NCBI RefSeq assembly: GCF_002260525.1
Contig: NZ_MRYI01000011.1
Coordinates: 1-64,000, forward strand
Direction of reading: 5' to 3'
Length of the DNA stretch: 64,000 bases
From: Hahella sp. CCB-MM4
GTDB taxonomy: Bacteria; Pseudomonadota; Gammaproteobacteria; Pseudomonadales; Oleiphilaceae
In this document: positions 17,185-25,661 of the stretch, one piece after another
Numbering within the stretch: the first letter of the stretch is position 1
How the letters are laid out: the number at the start of each line of letters is the position of its first letter
The notes under the pieces: model-generated
The model's input: only the letters and a program-made list of their open reading frames with translations
The model's database searches: none
Told to the model about the DNA's origin: nothing
Translations under genes and position numbers: made by a program

Positions 17185-19104
17185 ATGGCCAAATGCCAAA
17201 AATACAACAACTTATTCTTCAGCATTTTCATATGGCTGATCCGGCTGGCCATATTGATCCCCCTAACCGGCGCAACAGCACTGGCGGCTTCGCCCTATGA
17301 CAGCATTGTTCTTTCGAACGATACCCAGGAGATCAATATTGCCCCTTATCTCTGGTGGAGCCGGGACAATGAATCAAGCATACTCCTTGAAGATATCCTA
17401 TATCAAAGGGTTGCCCTGACCTGGCGTAAAGGAACCAGCGAAAACCCCAACTTCGGACTGAATCCCCCTCCCTACTGGTTTCGTTTAAATGTCAGCAATC
17501 CAAGTGCCCGGGAAATTGAGCGCTGGCTCGATATTCAATACCCGGTACTGGACACCGTAGAGGTGTATCTGCTGGCAGACGGCTATGTACTGAAAAGCTT
17601 TCGAACAGGAGATACCCTGCCGTTTAGCAAGAGGCCGATTGCCAACAGGAACTTCCTGTTTCCGCTCAGGTTCGGCCCTCAGCAGAATTATGAAATCTAT
17701 ATCCGGGTAAAAACTGAAGGCTCCATGCAACTACCCGCTGTACTTTGGGATCCTCAGGTTTTTCTGGATCAGGATCAGTGGCTTTTGGCAGCCCAGCTTC
17801 TGTTTACGGGAATCATGCTTGCCATGGCCGGTTACAATCTGGTGCTGTGGCTGTTAATCAGAGACCCGATTTATGTCCTCTACGTGGCATATGTGATGTC
17901 GATCGCCATAGTCCAGCTCACCCTGCACGGGACCAGCTACCAGTTTTTCTGGCCGGACTCGCCGTCCTGGAACCAGGACCAGTTGGTATTCTTCATAGGA
18001 ACCAGCATGTTGTTTGCCAGCCTCTTTTCCTATCGATATCTGGATTTGCACATCAACAGAAAAGGTCTGGGTTACCTGTTTCTGGTAGGTGCTCTTTTAG
18101 GACTGCTGTCATCAATCATGGCACTGACCGCCTCTTATGTTGCTGCGTTAAAGGTGGCAATGTTCACGGTATTCGTTCTTTCTGCAGTCCTGCTGGGAAG
18201 TGGTGCCTTCCTCTGGTTTCTTAGAACACAGAATGCGGCAATATTCACTATCGGCTGGGGAATTTTCCTGATCGGCAATATTTCCATCGTGTTAGCGAAG
18301 GTGGCCGTATTTCCGAACTGGAAAATCATTGAGTACGGCCCCCAAATCGGCTCCACCGCCGAAGTTTTCCTGTTTTCACTGGCACTGGCTCAACGAATCA
18401 ATCAAGAGCGCAAGCAGCGGTTGCTAATGCAGGAACACGCACTGGAGATGGAGCGGAAAGCCCGCTCCGCGCAACAGGAGGTTTTACGATCACAGCAACT
18501 GGCCAATGAAGAGCTTGAGAGACGCGTTGCCCTGCGCACAGAAGAACTCAAAACCGCATTGACCACTTTGTCCCGTGTGAATGCCCAGCTACAAGAGCTG
18601 GCAGTGCGTGATGACTTGACCGGATTGTATTCCGTTGATCAGTTCAGGTTGCACTTGAAGGAGGAATGGAGTCGCTGTAGTCGTTCTGTATCGTCTCTGT
18701 CTCTGGTGCTGATCAAAATTGACAGTTTTGAACTGATCAACAAGAACTATGGCCGGGTTGCCATCGACAGCTATCTGGTCGAACTGGCGAAGAAACTGGA
18801 CGATTTAACCGAAAGGGCCGGCGACAGGGCCTACCGGCTGGCCGAAGATGAATTTGCACTGCTGCTGCCCCACAGCGCCATCGAAAATGCCCTGCAGGTG
18901 GCCGAGAGAATCCGCAGCTTCAGTGAAGCCAAATTGATGGTGGTGGAAGGTCATCGATTCACGGTCACCCTGAGTATCGGCATCAGCAACGAGATTCCGG
19001 ACAGCTCTGAGAGCATGGACGGTATCATTCGGCGCGCCCGGTCGGCGATTGAAACGGCCCGTAACCAGGGAGGAAATTCTGTGCAGTTCTCCCTGGATTC
19101 CTGA
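17185..19104 (+). CDS. 7TMR-DISM receptor with degenerate GGDEF domain
   Basis: A membrane receptor of 639 residues. It has a signal-like N-terminal helix (about 8-35), a periplasmic 7TMR-DISMED2 sensor (about 45-200), seven membrane helices (about 205-400), a coiled coil (about 405-470) and a GGDEF domain (about 478-639). In the GGDEF domain the catalytic motif reads AEDEF at residues 553-557, so both glycines are replaced. The metal-binding first Asp of the DxDxFK segment is Lys511 (KIDSFELINKNYG). The guanine-contacting Asn and Asp (INKNYGRVAID) remain. There is no EAL domain and no nearby c-di-GMP gene. It probably binds nucleotide or acts as a signalling scaffold rather than making c-di-GMP, but that is inference. 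Confidence 0.85.
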   Translation: MAKCQKYNNLFFSIFIWLIRLAILIPLTGATALAASPYDSIVLSNDTQEINIAPYLWWSRDNESSILLEDILYQRVALTWRKGTSENPNFGLNPPPYWFRLNVSNPSAREIERWLDIQYPVLDTVEVYLLADGYVLKSFRTGDTLPFSKRPIANRNFLFPLRFGPQQNYEIYIRVKTEGSMQLPAVLWDPQVFLDQDQWLLAAQLLFTGIMLAMAGYNLVLWLLIRDPIYVLYVAYVMSIAIVQLTLHGTSYQFFWPDSPSWNQDQLVFFIGTSMLFASLFSYRYLDLHINRKGLGYLFLVGALLGLLSSIMALTASYVAALKVAMFTVFVLSAVLLGSGAFLWFLRTQNAAIFTIGWGIFLIGNISIVLAKVAVFPNWKIIEYGPQIGSTAEVFLFSLALAQRINQERKQRLLMQEHALEMERKARSAQQEVLRSQQLANEELERRVALRTEELKTALTTLSRVNAQLQELAVRDDLTGLYSVDQFRLHLKEEWSRCSRSVSSLSLVLIKIDSFELINKNYGRVAIDSYLVELAKKLDDLTERAGDRAYRLAEDEFALLLPHSAIENALQVAERIRSFSEAKLMVVEGHRFTVTLSIGISNEIPDSSESMDGIIRRARSAIETARNQGGNSVQFSLDS

Positions 19105-19142
19105 GCACGATTGCCGCCAGTCTTCTTGGCAAATCAACAGAC

Positions 19143-20015
19143 TTAGCGATTCAACAAACCTTTCAGCATGATGTCACCGACATCAATCCCATTGGTGGGA
19201 TGCTGAACAGTGTTGCACGTAACGACACGGGATAGAGGCGCTTCCAACATTGCCTGCCAGGCATCATCGGCGAATAGCGCATGCACACCGATACACACCG
19301 GCGGATTCAGTCCCATCGCCACCATTTGTTCTGCTGCTTCGATCATCGTACGTCCGGTAGAGATAATATCGTCCACCATGATCGGTGTACGGCCCTGGAA
19401 CTGACTGAGGTCGCCGGCGTCAATGGATACATCCTTATCGCCGGCCCGGGTTTTATTAAAAACCAGTTGTTCACAACCAGCCATTCTGGCCACACTGGAT
19501 ACCCACTGGTCACTCTCACTGTCAGGCCCCACAATAACGCCTCCCGGCACTTCCTCCCGGATCCATTGTGCGATGGCAGCAGAGGCGCTCAGGACCTGAC
19601 TGGACAGGCTGTAAATTTCATCAAGGGAATGGTAACGATGAAGATGGGGATCGATAGTGATCAGATGATCAAAGCTGGCAGAAAGGATTTTAGCGAAGTA
19701 GCGGGAGGTAATGCCCTCCCCTTGTTTGAATCGAATGTCCTGCCGCATATATGGCAGATAGGGGGTCAGGAGAGTAATCCTGCGCCAACCGAGATCTCTT
19801 AGAGTATCGGCAAGTAGCAACAGCGGAAGCAGTTTGCCGTTTGGCGCAGACAAATCACAGAAAATGGCAGCCTCTGCCGATGGTTTACTGGTGACACAGA
19901 TATAACTTTCGCCATCGGGAAAATGCCGAAGCTCGAACTCTCCGGGCTGCAGGTCAGGGTCACTCAGCAGACGCTCTGCAATAGGATGTGCAGAACTCAG
20001 ATTAAACAGATCCAT
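19143..20015 (-). CDS. Ribose-phosphate pyrophosphokinase-like protein
   Basis: A 290-residue PRPP-synthetase homologue. The family reaction is ribose 5-phosphate + ATP to PRPP + AMP. The flexible-loop region appears as LPYMRQDIRFKQGEGITSRY (about 82-101) and resembles shorter archaeal-type enzymes more than the bacterial housekeeping form. ITIDPHLHRYH and the PRPP-binding loop IMVDDIISTGRTMIEA (about 212-227) are intact. Its ATG overlaps the stop of the upstream thymidine-phosphorylase-like gene by 1 bp (TAATG), so the two are translationally coupled. The pairing suggests recycling of the pentose phosphate released by nucleoside or nucleotide phosphorolysis rather than general PRPP supply. 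The cell's main prs gene is presumably elsewhere. Confidence 0.85.
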   Translation of the reverse strand: MDLFNLSSAHPIAERLLSDPDLQPGEFELRHFPDGESYICVTSKPSAEAAIFCDLSAPNGKLLPLLLLADTLRDLGWRRITLLTPYLPYMRQDIRFKQGEGITSRYFAKILSASFDHLITIDPHLHRYHSLDEIYSLSSQVLSASAAIAQWIREEVPGGVIVGPDSESDQWVSSVARMAGCEQLVFNKTRAGDKDVSIDAGDLSQFQGRTPIMVDDIISTGRTMIEAAEQMVAMGLNPPVCIGVHALFADDAWQAMLEAPLSRVVTCNTVQHPTNGIDVGDIMLKGLLNR

Positions 20016-21532
20016 TAAAGAATTTCCTCTACAATACGCACTTCATCCCTGTGTTCTTTCAAAAAATCCAGCGCATACGCCAGTTCACCGTGGGATTCTG
20101 CATACAGTGTATACAGCGGCTGTCCTGACGAGACTTTATCCCCCAACCGGACATGCATGTCGAGGCCTGCTCCAGTATCGGTAGGAGCCCCCAGCAACTT
20201 AGCCAGCTTGGCGATAAAACGATTGTTGATATAGGTCAGCAGGCCGCTACGTTCCGCCCTGACAACTTTGGTATGAGTACCGAGTTGAGGTTCCCGGAAA
20301 CCTCCCTGTGCCTGACAAATGGCCATGAATCTGTCCAGGGCTTCCCCGCTTTCAAGGTAAGCCCGGGCTCTATCACGCCCACTGCCTGGAGGAGCGACTT
20401 CCCCCATTTCCAGCAACCTGCCGGCCAGGATCAACGCCCGATCCCGCAGGTCGGACGGAGCATCTTCCTGGTTGCGTAGTACCGACAATACATCGCGCGC
20501 TTCCAGTGCCGGTCCTACACCGCGTCCAACTGGCTGACTGCCATCACTGAAACTAGTCTCAACACAGATTCCCAACTTATCGCCGGTATATTTTAGTTGT
20601 TCCGCGAGACGCTGGGCATAGGTTTCACTACGCACTTTGGCGGTAGGACCGATAGGGATATCGATTAGGACATGGGTGGACCCGGCAGCCACTTTCTTGG
20701 ACAGCACCGAAGCCACTAACTGCCCTTCACTATCCAGATCCAAAGCCCTCTCTACCCGGATCAGCACATCATCCGCCGGGCTCAGGCTGACAGATCCGCC
20801 CCAGGCGATACACGCCCCTTGTTCTTTAACAACCTGTTTCATACGTTCTAACGACAGGTTCACCGGCGCCATGGTTTCCATGGTATCAGCCGTTCCTGCC
20901 GGAGACGTAATGGCCCGCGAAGAGGTCTTTGGCATTTTCAGCCCTGCTGCGGCCACAATCGCGACGACGATGGGAGTGGTCCGATTTCCAGGCAACCCGC
21001 CGACGCAGTGCTTGTCCATGACACGTTCTTCGTCCCATTCCAGCCTTTCACCCACATGAACCATCGCCTGGGTAAGTGCCGCCACCTCATCTCGATCAAG
21101 ACGACTTCCCGAACAGGCCGTCACAAAGGCAGCCAGCTGCACATCTGAATAGAGTCCGGCGCTGATATCACTGATAATGGCCTGAGCTGTTTGGTCTGAC
21201 AGTTCTGTTCCATACAGTTTGCCGCGTACATAACTCATGGAATCCACCGGCTTGGTATGGCTGAAATAGGCCACTTCTCCCTCGCCGGCATCCAGAAGAC
21301 GCCAGGCCGCTTCTGACAGGCCCGCCTGCTGGTGGCTGAGCCATCCGTCCGTGACCTTATTCACCGTCGCGATAATACTTTTCTTTTCGGTACTGACCCG
21401 TACCCGGGACATGGCATTAAAGCCTTCTGAGCGGCATACATGGCAGTCCTGGCGCATGTACACCACAGGCTCTTGCATCGTGTCGATATACACACGCTTA
21501 AGATATAAAAAATTCAGTTTATGCTGATCCAT
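20015..21532 (-). CDS. Thymidine phosphorylase-like protein (long, AMP-phosphorylase type)
   Basis: A 505-residue member of the long thymidine/AMP phosphorylase subfamily, larger than classical DeoA (about 440 aa). An extra N-terminal domain of about 85 residues precedes the phosphorylase core. The signature is DKHCVGGLPGNRTTPIVV, followed by KTSSRAITSPAGTADTMETM, which binds phosphate and the base side. The start at 21532 (MDQHKLNFLYLKR) has AAAGG 7 bp upstream; the frame extends to a TTG at 21547. It is the first gene of a pair with the PRPP-synthetase-like gene. The substrate may be thymidine, or a nucleoside 5'-monophosphate as in archaeal AMP phosphorylase; sequence alone does not decide. 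Tandem repeats and a palindrome lie just upstream. Confidence 0.87.
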   Translation of the reverse strand: MDQHKLNFLYLKRVYIDTMQEPVVYMRQDCHVCRSEGFNAMSRVRVSTEKKSIIATVNKVTDGWLSHQQAGLSEAAWRLLDAGEGEVAYFSHTKPVDSMSYVRGKLYGTELSDQTAQAIISDISAGLYSDVQLAAFVTACSGSRLDRDEVAALTQAMVHVGERLEWDEERVMDKHCVGGLPGNRTTPIVVAIVAAAGLKMPKTSSRAITSPAGTADTMETMAPVNLSLERMKQVVKEQGACIAWGGSVSLSPADDVLIRVERALDLDSEGQLVASVLSKKVAAGSTHVLIDIPIGPTAKVRSETYAQRLAEQLKYTGDKLGICVETSFSDGSQPVGRGVGPALEARDVLSVLRNQEDAPSDLRDRALILAGRLLEMGEVAPPGSGRDRARAYLESGEALDRFMAICQAQGGFREPQLGTHTKVVRAERSGLLTYINNRFIAKLAKLLGAPTDTGAGLDMHVRLGDKVSSGQPLYTLYAESHGELAYALDFLKEHRDEVRIVEEIL

Positions 21533-21555
21533 CCCACGACCTTTCAAATGCGTCA

Positions 21556-21627
21556 GACATTAGCTGATCCGACGAGCCGGACACTAGCTTATTCGACAAG
21601 CCAGACATAGGCTGATTCGACAAATTG
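21556..21627. repeat. Three-copy 24-bp intergenic tandem repeat
   Basis: Three consecutive 24-bp units start at 21556, 21580 and 21604. The conserved core is GACA-nn-nGCT-nAT-nCGAC (for example GACATTAGCTGATCCGAC). The array sits immediately upstream of the thymidine-phosphorylase-like gene, whose leader transcript would include it. Confidence 0.85.
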
Positions 21628-21628
21628 T

Positions 21629-21642
21629 CGCAGACATCTGCG
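21629..21642. promoter_or_regulatory. Palindrome upstream of the phosphorylase operon
   Basis: CGCAGACATCTGCG has perfect 6-bp arms with a 2-bp centre. It directly abuts the 24-bp repeat array in the gap between divergently oriented genes. A dimeric repressor could bind it; no factor is identified. Confidence 0.35.
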
Positions 21643-21813
21643 CCTTACACAGATGCACTAACCCTAACCAGTTTAATTCAACTATGCTATTGAAAGTTGT
21701 TTCAGATCAACTGGTCTACCCCCGTGTTCATACAATTATTGGAGTAGCTGAAATTGGCGTAGCTAACCAGTCTGTCAGTCAGGTCGTCTAAATAACTATC
21801 ATAAGGAAAGCAC

Positions 21814-23175
21814 ATGGAGCTAAGTTTTCTTGGCGCAGCCGGCACGGTAACCGGCTCCAAATATCTTATTACCCACCAGGATCGACGGATGATGGTGGAT
21901 TGTGGTCTTTATCAGGGAGTAAAAAACCTTCGGGAGAGAAATTGGAAGTCCCTGCCTATTGCTCCTAAAGACATCGATTGCCTGCTGCTGACCCACGCCC
22001 ACCTGGATCATAGCGGCTATATTCCAGCCCTGATCAAACACGGATTCAAGGGAAAGGTGTTCTGCACCCGAGCCACCAAATCCCTGGCCAGAGTTCTACT
22101 TCCTGATTCCGGTTTTCTGCAGGAGGAAGATGCCAGATACGCTAACAAGCGACAGTTTTCAAAGCACAAGCCGGCACTTCCCCTATACACGGAAAAAGAA
22201 GCCTGGAAAGCTATCGAACACTTTGAGACTGTGGATTTTCATGAAGATGTAAATTGCCTGCCCGGTTTTAAAGCCAGATTTATTCCTGCCGGCCATATAT
22301 TGGGGGCCAGCAGCATCGTCCTGGACTCCCCAGCCGGCAAAATGGTGTTTTCAGGCGATCTTGGTCGCCCTCATGATCTGATCATGAAAGCTCCTGAGGC
22401 CATAGAAGAGGCAGACTATCTAGTGCTTGAGTCTACCTATGGTGACCGGCTTCATGAGTCTATCGACATTCCCACAGTGCTGGCCGACATCATCACCTCA
22501 ACGGCTGAACAGGGTGGAATAGTATTAATTCCCGCCTTTGCCGTGGGTCGGGCTCAAGCCTTGCTGCATTTGATTCAGGAGCTGAAAAAGGCCAACAGAA
22601 TTCCAGACTTGCCGGTATACCTGAACAGCCCGATGGCGATTACAGCAACGGAAATTTTCTGTCATTACCACCATCTGCACAGGCTCACTCCTGAACAATG
22701 CCATGATATCGACAAAGGGACGCATTATGTCCGTACGGTAGAGGAATCCATTGATCTTAACCGACGCAAATACCCTGCGATCATTGTTTCCGCCAGCGGC
22801 ATGGCAAGCGGAGGAAGGGTATTGCACCACTTGAAAGCCCTGCTTCCTGATTACCGCAACAGTGTCGTCTTCGCAGGTTTTCAGGCACCGGGAACCCGAG
22901 GCGATTCTCTGGTCAACGGCGCTCAGCAGGTCAAAATTCATGGGCAGTATTACCCGGTTAAGGCCTCTGTACATCAATTGGATGCCCTGTCCGCCCACGC
23001 AGATTACAGTGAGATTCTGGACTGGCTGGAGAATTTCTCCAGTCCTCCGAAACATACCTTCGTCACTCACGGTGAGGCACCTGCTTCCGACGCTTTACGT
23101 CTTCGCATCAAGGACGAACTTGGCTGGAACGTTTCAGTACCGGAGTATCTGGACAAGGTGACTCTGCCGCTGTAA
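21814..23175 (+). CDS. MBL-fold beta-CASP RNA-processing exonuclease
   Basis: A 453-residue metallo-beta-lactamase/beta-CASP nuclease of the YsiP/CPSF73-like bacterial group, expected to process RNA with two zinc ions. Metal ligands are visible in THAHLDHSGYI (His61, His63, Asp65, His66), then HILGASSIVLD and the Asp of FSGDLGRPHD. The beta-CASP cap contributes LNSPMAITATEIF, SASGMASGGRVLHHL and the terminal-domain histidine in LSAHADYSE. The ATG at 21814 has AAGGAAAG upstream. It is followed by a hairpin. Function is assigned from the family; the substrate RNA is unknown. Confidence 0.92.
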   Translation: MELSFLGAAGTVTGSKYLITHQDRRMMVDCGLYQGVKNLRERNWKSLPIAPKDIDCLLLTHAHLDHSGYIPALIKHGFKGKVFCTRATKSLARVLLPDSGFLQEEDARYANKRQFSKHKPALPLYTEKEAWKAIEHFETVDFHEDVNCLPGFKARFIPAGHILGASSIVLDSPAGKMVFSGDLGRPHDLIMKAPEAIEEADYLVLESTYGDRLHESIDIPTVLADIITSTAEQGGIVLIPAFAVGRAQALLHLIQELKKANRIPDLPVYLNSPMAITATEIFCHYHHLHRLTPEQCHDIDKGTHYVRTVEESIDLNRRKYPAIIVSASGMASGGRVLHHLKALLPDYRNSVVFAGFQAPGTRGDSLVNGAQQVKIHGQYYPVKASVHQLDALSAHADYSEILDWLENFSSPPKHTFVTHGEAPASDALRLRIKDELGWNVSVPEYLDKVTLPL

Positions 23176-23218
23176 GCAAAGGCAAACCCAAGCTCGATTG
23201 CCCTGAAGCCCCACTGTT

Positions 23219-23253
23219 AGGGCTGTCGGCGTCATTAAATCGCCAACAGCCCT
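23219..23253 (+). terminator. Hairpin after the beta-CASP RNase gene
   Basis: AGGGCTGT-C-GGCG pairs with CGCC-A-ACAGCCCT: 12 pairs with one C/A mismatch around a 9-nt loop, 43 bp after the stop. No U-run follows. Confidence 0.5.
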
Positions 23254-23266
23254 CTGCGCATACGTA

Positions 23267-23328
23267 ATACAATCCCCTTCCATGATACAATCCCCTTCTG
23301 TGATACAATCGCCTTCCGGTATCCAATC
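23267..23328. repeat. 18-bp tandem repeat, 3.4 copies, before the NADAR gene
   Basis: Units: ATACAATCCCCTTCCATG (23267), ATACAATCCCCTTCTGTG (23285), ATACAATCGCCTTCCGGT (23303) and a partial ATCCAATC (23321). It ends only 15 bp before the NADAR start codon, so it forms the leader of that gene. The 6-codon period also contains ATG/GTG triplets at the unit ends. Confidence 0.9.
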
Positions 23329-23343
23329 TTCAGGAAAACCTCA

Positions 23344-23820
23344 ATGCTTTTTCCTCCCGACCAGCCAGAAGACGCGGTATTTTTGTCCCGCTCCAATCCC
23401 GATGAGCTACTGGGGTGTTTCTCACCCTATGCTTTCGAGCTGGAAGGCAAATCCTGGCCGACCGTTGAACATTACTACCAGGGAATGAAGTTTACAGATG
23501 ATGAATACCAGGAAAAAATCAGGCAGGCCGCAACACCGAAGCTTGCCCGCTCCCTGGGCCGTAAAAAATCCCGAAAGCTTCGTGCTGACTGGAAAAAAGT
23601 CCGCGAAGTGGTAATGACCCGCGCAATCTATATTCGCTGTAAAACCTACCCGCATATTGCTGACGCTCTGCTGGCGACAGGGAGCAGGATGCTGATTGAA
23701 AGCAACAATTATGACTATTTCTGGGGCTGCGGCAGAGACAAGCGGGGACAGAATGCTTTCGGAAAAGTTCTGATGAAGGTCCGCAACAAGCTACAGGAAG
23801 AAGCCAAAGCTGAAGGCTAA
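23344..23820 (+). CDS. NADAR family protein (YbiA-like, DUF1768)
   Basis: A 158-residue NADAR protein. Characterised members are N-glycosidases acting on ribosylated pyrimidine intermediates of riboflavin synthesis (YbiA) or removing ADP-ribose from guanine in DNA. Family motifs are LGCFSPYAFELEGKSWPTVEHYYQGMKF, here split as LGCFSPYAF and WPTVEHYYQGMKF with the likely catalytic Glu, and the closing WGCGRDKRGQNAFGKVLMK. Length is normal. No DarT-type toxin or other ADP-ribosyltransferase is adjacent, so an isolated housekeeping damage-control role is more likely than a toxin-antitoxin role. An 18-bp tandem array lies directly in its leader. Confidence 0.9.
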   Translation: MLFPPDQPEDAVFLSRSNPDELLGCFSPYAFELEGKSWPTVEHYYQGMKFTDDEYQEKIRQAATPKLARSLGRKKSRKLRADWKKVREVVMTRAIYIRCKTYPHIADALLATGSRMLIESNNYDYFWGCGRDKRGQNAFGKVLMKVRNKLQEEAKAEG

Positions 23821-23893
23821 AATCCACTTTCTTTAACCTATACATCCGATCTACCCTATCGTCCGACCAACCTAAGCCCCCGAGTCGAAGTCA

Positions 23894-24667
23894 ATGGCAC
23901 ACCTTTTCTGGTACCAATACGTTTTGATTGGCCTGGTATTTATCTGGAGCGGTTTTGTACGCTCCGGCCTGGGATTTGGCGGGGCCGTTCTGGCATTGCC
24001 GTTTCTGTTATTGATAGAAAATCAACCTCTGGTCTACCTGCCATTGATCGCTGTCCACCTGATGATATTCTCTTCGCTGACAGTGCTTGGAAATCAGGGT
24101 TACCGTCAGTTCCTTGGTAACGGTGAACAGAGTACGGTGGATTGGTCTTATCTTGGCAAAAGCCTATTGATCATGATCATTCCCAAACTGATCGGCGTGT
24201 TCGGATTGATCACCCTGCCTCCAGTATTGATGGGCGGGATTATTTTCAGCATCGTTTCTGCTTATGCCTTGTCTTACATACTGAATAAGCCGTTCAAGAG
24301 CAGTAATCCCAAACTGGATATACTCTTCCTGATGCTGGGAGGTTATATCAGCGGGACGTCACTCATCGGAGCCCCACTGATCGTTGCGGTGTACAGCACC
24401 AAAGTCGCCCCGGAAAAACTGCGCAACACACTATTTGCCCTGTGGTTTATTCTCGTGACGATTAAAATGGCCGCCTTCATTATGGCCGGAGTGGACTTAC
24501 AGCTGATTCACCATCTATGGCTGCTCCCCTGTGCAGCCATTGGCCATGTCCTGGGACTTCGCTTCCACGATCGAATGATGCACAAAGACCAGGTCGCCTT
24601 TTTCCGGATGCTCGGATTCGCTCTTCTACTAACCAGCAGCGTGGGTCTCTGGAACAGCTTGATGTAA
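23894..24667 (+). CDS. TSUP (TauE/SafE) family permease
   Basis: A 257-residue membrane protein of the sulfite exporter TauE/SafE family, with about eight hydrophobic helices. Typical features are the N-terminal GFVRSGLGFGGAVLALPFLL motif (about 19-38) and the repeated half marked by GGYISGTSLIGAPLIVAVY (about 155-173). Family members move sulfite, sulfoacetate or other small organic anions. Its last 39 bp overlap the 3' end of the convergent LysR gene, an unusually tight tail-to-tail arrangement. The substrate is not predictable. Confidence 0.88.
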   Translation: MAHLFWYQYVLIGLVFIWSGFVRSGLGFGGAVLALPFLLLIENQPLVYLPLIAVHLMIFSSLTVLGNQGYRQFLGNGEQSTVDWSYLGKSLLIMIIPKLIGVFGLITLPPVLMGGIIFSIVSAYALSYILNKPFKSSNPKLDILFLMLGGYISGTSLIGAPLIVAVYSTKVAPEKLRNTLFALWFILVTIKMAAFIMAGVDLQLIHHLWLLPCAAIGHVLGLRFHDRMMHKDQVAFFRMLGFALLLTSSVGLWNSLM

Positions 24668-25525
24668 TTCCCTGTCATCAAGAACTTCCCGATATCGCGC
24701 AATCAGATCTTTGACAAAGGCGGGAGTCATCATGGGATGAGGCTGACCGGCGATCATCACCGCAATCTCCACTCGGGGTAAAGGCGGTAGATGGTGCTCT
24801 GCTCCCAATACCGCCATATCTTCGCTTAGGGTAGATGTGGCAACTGCCGTGATTGCACCTCCCTCTTTCACCATCGCCAACAGGGCTGAAGCATTGGAAG
24901 ACGTCATCAACAACTCGTAGGGGCGCTGGAGCTTATCCAAGCCATCCAACGCAGCACTGTGAAATTTACAGTCCGGTTCATAGATTGCCAGAGGCAGAAC
25001 TTCACCTTCTTGCAACCTGCGTCCCCTGGCGGCAGCCCATACTCCCTGATCCTCCAGCAAAAGATAGCCTTCATCGCTGCCCGGCGCACGGGTTAACACC
25101 GCAAGGTCTATTTCTCCCTCATCCATCAACTGGCGCAACTTGTTGGAGGAGGCACACTGAACGTTGAGACTGATGTTTGGATAGAGTTCCCTCATCACCA
25201 TGATCATTCTTGGTAATATGCTGCGGGCATAATCATCCGGGCATCCCAACCGGATTCGGAAGGTACCGGCATCCGGACGCATACTGGCCATCGCCTCATC
25301 GTGTACCGCCAGGATCCGGCGGGCATGGTGCACCAATCGTTTACCATCATCGGTCAGCTCAAGTGAACGCCCCTCCCGACGGAATAAGGCTCTTTCCACG
25401 TCAGCTTCAAGACGCTTCATCTGCATACTGACAGCTGATTGGGTGCGAAAGGTCTGCCGGGCGGCACGGGTAAAACTACCGGTATCCACAATCGCCAGAT
25501 AGGTACGCAGGAGATCAATATCCAT
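24629..25525 (-). CDS. LysR-family transcriptional regulator
   Basis: A 298-residue LysR-type regulator. The N-terminal winged helix-turn-helix is clear (MDIDLLRTYLAIVDTGSFTR, then AARQTFRTQSAVSMQMKRLE), followed by a linker helix and the substrate-binding domain. It is divergent from the GST gene, with a T-N11-A palindrome at 25555-25571 between them, so autoregulation and control of the GST gene are likely. Its 3' end overlaps the TSUP gene. The effector is unknown. Confidence 0.92.
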   Translation of the reverse strand: MDIDLLRTYLAIVDTGSFTRAARQTFRTQSAVSMQMKRLEADVERALFRREGRSLELTDDGKRLVHHARRILAVHDEAMASMRPDAGTFRIRLGCPDDYARSILPRMIMVMRELYPNISLNVQCASSNKLRQLMDEGEIDLAVLTRAPGSDEGYLLLEDQGVWAAARGRRLQEGEVLPLAIYEPDCKFHSAALDGLDKLQRPYELLMTSSNASALLAMVKEGGAITAVATSTLSEDMAVLGAEHHLPPLPRVEIAVMIAGQPHPMMTPAFVKDLIARYREVLDDRELHQAVPETHAAG

Positions 25526-25554
25526 AAGGCTTCAACTTCTATTCACTGATCAAG

Positions 25555-25571
25555 CATCAACAGTATTGATG
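25555..25571. promoter_or_regulatory. Candidate LysR operator
   Basis: CATCAA-CAGTA-TTGATG is a perfect 6-bp inverted repeat that contains the T-N11-A pattern of LysR boxes. It is placed 30 bp upstream of the lysR start and about 90 bp upstream of the GST start. Confidence 0.5.
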
Positions 25572-25661
25572 ACAGAGATCAAAACTATTCGTTTGTGATT
25601 GGAGCGAACTCTCACAACAATGACTCGACCAGGCATTTATCACAATGAGAGAGACGCAGCT

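Noticed and set aside
23344-23820. Reading the NADAR gene as half of a DarT-NADAR toxin-antitoxin pair
   Set aside because: Neither neighbour resembles an ADP-ribosyltransferase; the left is a beta-CASP RNase and the right a TSUP permease.
23837-23870. A possible 16-18 bp repeat (CCTATACATCCG / CCTATCGTCCG) before the TSUP gene
   Set aside because: Similarity is too weak and unit lengths differ; not separable from chance.
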